From contig NC_067204.1 in the NCBI RefSeq assembly GCF_026262505.1, forward strand, positions 7,535,797 through 7,599,796: a DNA stretch of 64,000 nucleotides, given 5' to 3'. Both the position numbers and the translations under genes were made by a program. A model generated the notes under the pieces. The model saw only the letters and a list, made by a program, of their open reading frames with translations. It had not been told where the DNA came from and made no database searches. Source of the stretch: Trichomonas vaginalis G3. Taxonomy: Eukaryota > Parabasalia > Trichomonadida > Trichomonadidae. Below, piece after piece: positions 59,475-64,000 of the stretch (position 1 is the first letter of the stretch; the number at the start of each line of letters is the position of its first letter).

Positions 59475-59939
59475 AAATAAAATTTTATTTTTACATGTCA
59501 AATTTCTTTTTCTCTGGTTCAGGTTCTTTCTCTCTTCTTCTACTTTCTTTCTCTTCTTCTCTCTCTTCTTCTTCTTCTCTGGTGGAGTTATGTCAAACTT
59601 CTCAGAACCATATTTTTGTAAAAGGTCTTTGTCCTTTAATAGCTCTTCTATTCTGTTTTCTATTTCATCTTCAAGAACAGCGCATGTGTCTTCTTTGCAT
59701 TCTAAGAACTTTTGTTGGACTTCAGCTTTCCAATCGGCGTCATCTCTGTCAACAAGTCTGTCATTGACAAATTTTAAGACTTCTCTGCTTAATGTTTTAT
59801 GGTTCTTGTCATATTCCCAGAAACAGAACTTTAGAACAAATTCACCTTTCTTGTTTACACTATGTAAGATTTTATGGTCTACAGATGTTTTGCTGTCGAA
59901 AAGCTTGTCTCGAATATAGATAGCGAAATCGCTAGACAT
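59406..59939 (-). CDS. M2 hypothetical protein with Lys/Glu-rich tail
   Basis: From ATG 59939: MSSDFAIYIRDKLFDSKTSV, then FVLKFCFWEYDKNHKTLSRE and FVNDRLVDRDDADWKAEVQQ, and a long Lys/Glu-rich low-complexity tail (EKKKKREKKRKKVEEER). The last ~30 residues run into the end of the convergent gene and may not be native. The family is not recognised. The gene is divergent from the ATPase region with a TTTTATCTTTTAGGAAA leader. Confidence 0.5.
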   Translation of the reverse strand: MSSDFAIYIRDKLFDSKTSVDHKILHSVNKKGEFVLKFCFWEYDKNHKTLSREVLKFVNDRLVDRDDADWKAEVQQKFLECKEDTCAVLEDEIENRIEELLKDKDLLQKYGSEKFDITPPEKKKKREKKRKKVEEERKNLNQRKRNLTCKNKILFLEHFWVNVNVLFLFRSKHWFRL

Positions 59940-59974
59940 TTTCCTAAAAGATAAAATTTTTAATTTTTCTAAAA

Positions 59975-60832
59975 TATGTTAGAAAAAAAGTTTGCTGACA
60001 TTGACAAGAAATTTGAGAATGTTTTTAAACAAGAACAAGAGGAAGTTAGAAATGCTCAGATAAAGCCTATACATGACAAGTTCTTATTTGCTCAGAATGG
60101 TATAACAGGTCTAATTGCCACCTGGGTCGGGTAAGACTTTCACTTATCTTAAAATGGCTGCGCAACAACAAAACTAGATAGAGAGAACCCATTCTATGAG
60201 TTAGTTGTTATTTGTAGTACTTCTGGTCAATTTGACCAAACCGTCAATTCGTTCAAAGATATTATAAAAAGTCTAAGTTAGTATGTATAAAAGACTCTGA
60301 GTTGTTAGATTGGATAAAGAAGTACCAAAGAAGAGTTTTGAAGTACAATGCTATAAATGAGTATATAATTCTAAGTTTAAAGACCCAAATGAGGAAATGC
60401 AGAGAATATTAGAGAAGAAACACTTCAGAAACAAACAGAAAGAGATAGAATACATTTCGAAGAAATTGCAATCTTACGATTGGAAAGACTTACCCTCATA
60501 GATGTCTTCTTATCTTAGATGATTTCGCCTCTCATCCTTTGTTAAAGAACAGAGAACAAGACATGTGTCGAATTCTTAAGAAGCTCAGACACTTTAACAT
60601 CTCAGTTGTCATTTGTGTACAGACAGCAAAGAGTTTAAGTAAGGATGTTAAAAGAATACTTACTGACATTGTACTTTTCCCCGGATTGTCCGAAGACGAT
60701 TTCATGGAACTTATGAAAGAGTCCATGGCAGGTAAGTTTGACAGACATGAACTATGGGAGAAGTACAAAGTCATACAAGACCCTCATACTTCTTTCAGAA
60801 TTCATATCTACGCAAAAAAGTTCAAATTGTAA
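59975..60832 (+). pseudogene. M2 genome-packaging ATPase region (FtsK/HerA, A32-like; broken)
   Basis: From ATG 59975 (MLEKKFADIDKKFENVFKQE). A glycine-rich nucleotide-binding-type segment lies around 60100-60160. A Walker B-type run ending LDDFASHPLLKNREQD lies around 60515-60560, followed by LRHFNISVVICVQTAKSLSK, the sensor strand typical of A32-like packaging ATPases. The end reads FRIHIYAKKFKL. It would pump element DNA into capsids. The copy looks broken (several breaks). Confidence 0.7.
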
Positions 60833-61239
60833 AAAGTCAAGCGTAAAAAATAAAGAGTTCATTTACTCTACTTGTTTGAAGTTGTCAAAATACTCTGTTA
60901 TTTTTCACGATTTTCATACGGAATCTCTTCTCTCAGTTTTTTCGAGGGTAGCAAGCATATGAGGAAATTCATGAAATTTGGTCATTTTTCAGCAAAAATA
61001 ATGTTTCGGTGAAGAGGTGAGATTTCACCTGTTTTTTTCACCTCTTTTTTCACCTCTTGAATTTTGTATAAAAGATATGATTTCAGGGATTTTTTTTACG
61101 AAGTGTCAAAGTTCTCTTCGTCACTCATAACAGTTATATAATGAAATTTGGTCATTTTACTCAGAATTCAGCAAAAATATAATTGAGGTGAAGAGGTGAG
61201 ATTTCACCCATTTTCTCACCTCTTTTCTCACCTGTTTTT
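60833..61239. repeat. Intergenic segment with two GGTGAGAT palindrome copies
   Basis: Copies of the M2 palindromic repeat at about 61009-61063 and 61188-61240 (GGTGAAGAGGTGAGATTTCA followed by CACCTxTTTTxTCACCT), each with part of the conserved spacer. They lie immediately downstream of the 311-aa gene. No gene is supported in the A/T-rich start of the segment. Confidence 0.75.
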
Positions 61240-62175
61240 TCACAAGCGTTTTACATGAATTGTACGATGTATATTTGAAATCCTGAACAATTTCGTAGCT
61301 TCTATTTCTTCTGTCAGTATGTCAAAAGTTTTAACAATACCGAAGGTTTCTTTATATTTCTTCTTGACGTCAGATAGAAGGAAATCTTCTGCTGTTGGAT
61401 AGTTTTTGTTCAGAAATTCTAACATGTCCATTTTATCTTCTGCTGGTTTTTCTGCTTCTTTCTTTAAATCTGCATAGTCGTTTCGCATACGTTCTATCTC
61501 TTTGACGGAGTAGTTATATTTCCTAATTGCTGCTTTACATTTAGAACATTGCGGGTTCATTTTTGCGTTATATTCTGAAACCTTACCTGCTAAAACAACT
61601 AAGGCGTCAATTGCTCTCTTCATCTCAAACATAGCGGGTCTTATTTGTTCGTTCCATACTTTGCCTCTTCTATCTTTATCTCTTATCTGCCATACACATT
61701 CAGCAACTAACGAAACAAAGTTGTCGTAGGTCTTAAACTCCCCAGATTTATATATGTCAGAGATGTTCTTATATACCATATCGCAATCTTTGTCCATAAC
61801 TTTATGGTTGCAATGAAATCCTAGAAACTCATAGTTTACCTTTCGTATGAACTTCTTTATTTCTACTGAGTCAGTTGCTTTGACTTCTATTTCATCGAAT
61901 TCAGGAATAGTGAGCTTTTGCTGCTGAATTTCAGGCAATTTGGGTAAATGGTCAATAATGTCCTGCATTTCATAAAGATACTGTTCATTTTCTTCATCTT
62001 TCGCACAACAGTCTAAATTACATGTTAAAAGTTCTTGCTTTATCTTCTGGATTTCTGTTTCGAAAGTATATGAAGAAGGAATGAAGCTTTTCATCTCTAC
62101 TAACATTGAAGTTGGGTTCATGACTAACGAGTTTGGTGCTGTTGTTTGAATTGTTGTTGTGCCGATTGTTGACAT
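61240..62175 (-). CDS. Conserved Polinton protein of unknown function (311 aa, M2 copy)
   Basis: It starts at ATG 62175 (MSTIGTTTIQTTAPNSLVMN). It matches the M1 protein at 5656-6594 over its whole length with scattered substitutions, including the CxxC-type MNPQCSKCKAAIRKYNYS and the C-terminus TKLFRISNI. The M2 copy is intact although many of its neighbours are broken, which suggests it was kept longer or replaced by exchange (inference). It is bracketed by the M2 palindromic repeats and preceded by the shared promoter block, as in M1. The family and function are not known. Confidence 0.75.
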   Translation of the reverse strand: MSTIGTTTIQTTAPNSLVMNPTSMLVEMKSFIPSSYTFETEIQKIKQELLTCNLDCCAKDEENEQYLYEMQDIIDHLPKLPEIQQQKLTIPEFDEIEVKATDSVEIKKFIRKVNYEFLGFHCNHKVMDKDCDMVYKNISDIYKSGEFKTYDNFVSLVAECVWQIRDKDRRGKVWNEQIRPAMFEMKRAIDALVVLAGKVSEYNAKMNPQCSKCKAAIRKYNYSVKEIERMRNDYADLKKEAEKPAEDKMDMLEFLNKNYPTAEDFLLSDVKKKYKETFGIVKTFDILTEEIEATKLFRISNIHRTIHVKRL

Positions 62176-62330
62176 TTTATTTTTTTATACAAAATAAAAA
62201 AATAAATAAAATAAAACTAAACTTTTTTTCTATCTTAAGGAAATTCATGAAAATTCAACGGGTGAGAAAAGAGGTGAGAAAAGAGGTGAGATTTCACCTC
62301 TTCACCTAAAATATATTTTTGCTGAAAAAG
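62176..62330 (-). promoter_or_regulatory. Shared promoter block and GGTGAGAT palindrome copy
   Basis: 62176-62240 is the reverse complement of the M1 block at 5597-5655 (TACAAAATAAAAAAATAAAT then AAACTTTTTTTCTATCTTAA). 62250-62312 carries the M2 palindrome with the GGTGAGAAAA half doubled (ACGGGTGAGAAAAGAGGTGA, GAAAAGAGGTGAGATTTCAC). It separates the 311-aa gene from the divergent 62344 gene. Confidence 0.75.
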
Positions 62331-62343
62331 TGTCATTTTTTTC

Positions 62344-62538
62344 ATGTCAGAAGACTCGAAGGTGCAACACTTCCAAAATACCGACGAACTCAGAAGAGCA
62401 GCATGGCAGTATGTTCTTGACAACTTCTATGAGTTCTCCAGGTACACCTTGGAAAATGCTGAAGAACTCCGACACAGAGAATTTGGAGAAATTGCGCTCC
62501 AATACTACCTTGACAAACAAAGGGTAAACAAAGGGTAA
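62344..62538 (+). CDS. Small acidic helical protein (64 aa)
   Basis: A complete frame from ATG 62344: MSEDSKVQHFQNTDELRRAA, then WQYVLDNFYEFSRYTLENAE and FGEIALQYYLDKQRVNKG. It is helical and of unknown family. The end overlaps a short tandem CAAAGGGTAAA repeat (three units to 62551). Base composition is less A/T-rich than in the rest of M2 and codon choice includes more G/C-ending codons. Confidence 0.55.
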   Translation: MSEDSKVQHFQNTDELRRAAWQYVLDNFYEFSRYTLENAEELRHREFGEIALQYYLDKQRVNKG

Positions 62539-62590
62539 ACAAAGGGTAAAATAAGACTAAAAACTTAACGTTTAAAAAGTGACATTTTTA

Positions 62591-62791
62591 ATGAGCTCCG
62601 AGTCACCGAGAAAACTTGGTCAGATGTTAGCAGCTTACTTCCCTGAGGAGGATGGAAGCGTTACATACGTAAGGTTCAAAAACAACGAACCTGGAATTGC
62701 GTACCAAATTCGCAATTACATGACCATGGAAGAGTACGAAAGGTTCCTACAAGAGAAACCAGCTCTAAACAACTCAGAAAAGAAAGAATAA
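62591..62791 (+). CDS. Small protein (66 aa)
   Basis: The start is set at ATG 62591 (MSSESPRKLGQMLAAYFPEE); the longer frame begins with GTG. It continues GSVTYVRFKNNEPGIAYQIR and TMEEYERFLQEKPAL. It is mixed beta/alpha, of unknown family, in line with the preceding gene and convergent with 62820-63398. The leader AAAAAGTGACATTTTTA contains the GTGACA word common at element ends. Confidence 0.55.
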   Translation: MSSESPRKLGQMLAAYFPEEDGSVTYVRFKNNEPGIAYQIRNYMTMEEYERFLQEKPALNNSEKKE

Positions 62792-62819
62792 AAAGTTTAA
62801 CTCGTAATTGTTTATTTTT

Positions 62820-63398
62820 TTACTTGTATGGGCAAGCTGCAAGAATGAAGTCGACTATCTCGGTCTTTGTCTTGACCAGTTGGACGGCTCTTGCGAGTAC
62901 GTCTGTTTTGCGGTCTCCAGCTGGTGTCTGACCTTCGTAATTGCGCATGTTCTTGAGAGCTCCAACTGTAAATGGCTGTAAGATGAAGAGTCTCTCAGAC
63001 TGCTTGAGGTAGTCTTCACGGTCACGAACCGAATCTGTGGTACGAGTCGAATCGGTCGATTTGAGGGAAGAGACTGAAAGCCTGTCGTCTTCCATAAGGG
63101 CTGTAGCATACTCTTTGCGTAAGCGGTTCAGACCTTCTTCGAACTCTTGGTCTCTCTTCGATTGGGATTGAGATTGGAATTGCTGGGGTGGAGCTTGCTG
63201 GAACATCCAAGGGTTGGGGAAGTAAGGCATAGGCTGAGGAGGGTAGTTCGGGAAGCCTTGTAGTGGAAATTGGTAGTAACCTTGAGGTGGAAATTGGTAG
63301 TAATTTGGTGGAGGTACTTGCTGAAACTGAGGTGCAGGGGCTGGTGCTTTCGGTTCTTCTGGCTTGGGAATGGGCTCGGTTGGTGGGACGTCGGACAT
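62820..63398 (-). CDS. Pro/Gln/Tyr-rich protein with helical C-terminus (192 aa)
   Basis: From ATG 63398: MSDVPPTEPIPKPEEPKAPA. Residues ~25-80 are a low-complexity PPQGYYQFPLQGF-type tract. The C-terminal half is charged and helical (QEFEEGLNRLRKEYATALME, YLKQSERLFILQPFTVGALK, TDVLARAVQLVKTKTEIVDF). The family is not recognised. The tract looks suited to protein-protein or condensate-type contacts (inference). Composition is clearly richer in G/C than the rest of M2. Confidence 0.6.
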   Translation of the reverse strand: MSDVPPTEPIPKPEEPKAPAPAPQFQQVPPPNYYQFPPQGYYQFPLQGFPNYPPQPMPYFPNPWMFQQAPPQQFQSQSQSKRDQEFEEGLNRLRKEYATALMEDDRLSVSSLKSTDSTRTTDSVRDREDYLKQSERLFILQPFTVGALKNMRNYEGQTPAGDRKTDVLARAVQLVKTKTEIVDFILAACPYK

Positions 63399-63415
63399 CT
63401 GTTTGTGGCTTAACC

Positions 63416-63692
63416 GTCGGAAGGAAAAACCTTTCCTGTCGGAAGGAAAAACTTTTCCTGTTGGAAGAAAAAACTTTTCCTGTCGGAAGGAAAAACTTTT
63501 TCTGTCGGAAGGAAAAACTTTTCCTGAAGTTCGACCAAAAAGTTCTCAATTTTCGAAAATTTGAATGGTTTACGGACGGACAACTGGAAGAGTTCTTCCT
63601 GTCGTCGGGAAAATTTTTTCCAGTTGTCCGGAAAATTTTTTCCAGTTGTCCGGAAAATTTTTTCCAGTTGTCGGGAAAATATTTTCCTGTCG
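63416..63692. promoter_or_regulatory. Two 22-bp operator-like repeat arrays between divergent genes
   Basis: Array A: five units of GTCGGAAGGAAAAACTTTTC plus CT at 63416, 63438, 63460, 63482 and 63504 (22-bp period). Array B: four units of TCCGGAAAATTTTTTCCAGT plus TG at 63605, 63627, 63649 and 63671 (22-bp period). Both contain a GGAAAA/TTTTCC palindrome. They lie in the gap between the divergent genes starting at 63398 and 63694. The period is close to two DNA turns, as expected for cooperative protein binding. Confidence 0.8.
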
Positions 63693-63693
63693 G

Positions 63694-64000
63694 ATGGAAG
63701 GACTCGGAATGCCAGAAGGATTTGACGAGGCAATTTACCTTATAGAGATAAATGAAGTTGTTAAGCAGTACTTGCGCAGGGTAATGAAGCCCAAGGTCAA
63801 GTTCACCAGTATTTCTGGAAGGTCTACACTTCAGCTCGAGACTTCGACTGGAATTCCAATTCAAATACCAGACGGGACAGCCTACGACGACATAAAGGAC
63901 GCCAAAAGAGAAGCTCTTGTTAAGTTCCTAAACAAACGTCCTTGGATAAAAATACCAAACAAGGAGAACCCCCTACCCCATATGAAATTGGCAATTCAGT
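63694..64000 (+). CDS. Partial gene running off the window (first 102 residues)
   Basis: An open frame from ATG 63694 to the window end: MEGLGMPEGFDEAIYLIEIN, then QYLRRVMKPKVKFTSISGRS, TGIPIQIPDGTAYDDIKDAK and KFLNKRPWIKIPNKENPLPH. It is mixed alpha/beta and of unknown family. It shares the less A/T-rich composition of its neighbours and starts right after the 22-bp repeat array. Confidence 0.55.
   Translation, partial: MEGLGMPEGFDEAIYLIEINEVVKQYLRRVMKPKVKFTSISGRSTLQLETSTGIPIQIPDGTAYDDIKDAKREALVKFLNKRPWIKIPNKENPLPHMKLAIQ

Larger units (their letters stand above)
50169..64000. mobile_element. Polinton/Maverick element M2 (left-hand part; right end outside window)
   Basis: It begins with a terminal repeat homologous to M1's end. 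It carries a major capsid gene, a penton-like gene, an SF3 helicase region, a packaging ATPase region and a homologue of M1's 312-aa protein. Integrase and polymerase are not seen and may lie beyond 64000. Several structural genes are broken (perhaps ten or more breaks in all), so this copy looks older than M1, although the small genes at 62.3-64.0 kb read open. Confidence 0.88.

Noticed and set aside
59425-59919. 164-residue Ser/Phe-rich plus-strand frame
   Set aside because: Antisense shadow of the Lys/Glu-rich minus-strand gene.
63022-63864. 280-residue minus-strand frame across the 22-bp arrays
   Set aside because: It overlaps two better-supported genes and is made of repeat and antisense sequence.

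Overview
The window looks like a nuclear contig of a trichomonad parasite, most likely Trichomonas vaginalis or a close relative. It is AT-rich, its host genes are single-exon, and it carries the ciliary, TFIIH and S28-peptidase genes of a flagellated protist. It also holds two Maverick/Polinton elements, a TTAA-flanked Kolobok-like transposon and several hairpin elements. The species is inferred from these traits; no database search was possible.

Layout. (1) 1-21063 is the right-hand part of a first Polinton (M1). In order it carries a penton-like capsid gene, a collagen-type tail-fibre gene, an integrase, a 312-aa protein set between palindromic repeats, two KilA-N genes, protein-primed DNA polymerase B, a second jelly-roll candidate, a basic protein, the major capsid protein, a second fibre gene, several small virion-like genes, an adenine methyltransferase and the terminal repeat. 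(2) 21064-24164 has no host gene but contains a striking array of about 17 successive long hairpins. (3) 24169-29366 is a complete-looking Kolobok-type DNA transposon with TTAA target duplications. (4) 29371-34309 is gene-poor and holds tandem repeats, a second hairpin array with 122/244-bp periodicity and a large inverted repeat. (5) 34310-47627 is the host gene island: a glycine-rich protein (start not visible), a helical protein of unknown function, a membrane-anchored S28 serine peptidase, XPD/Rad3 helicase, a small COPI-associated-type membrane protein split by a frameshift, a CFAP53-like ciliary protein and a two-RRM protein, with a mariner-type MITE among them. (6) About 47.7-50.1 kb is a broken integrase-bearing element with a 30-bp coding minisatellite. 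(7) 50169-64000 is the left-hand part of a second, more decayed Polinton (M2): terminal repeat, repeat cassette, a large coiled-coil gene, major capsid, penton-like gene, SF3 helicase, packaging ATPase, a homologue of M1's 312-aa gene, then a less AT-rich block of small genes around an operator-like repeat region.

How parts fit. Each Polinton carries replication, integration and capsid genes in short divergent or convergent blocks, with an A/T-rich leader shared between its genes that is unlike the host initiator. In both elements the 312-aa-type gene lies between palindromic repeats. The flanks of those repeats are nearly the same in M1 and M2, but the core word differs (GGTTAGAT in M1, GGTGAGAT in M2). 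That pairing and the alternating hairpin array at 22.2-23.5 kb are the two observations most worth following. Polinton and integrase-element genes are described as fossils: parts and state only.
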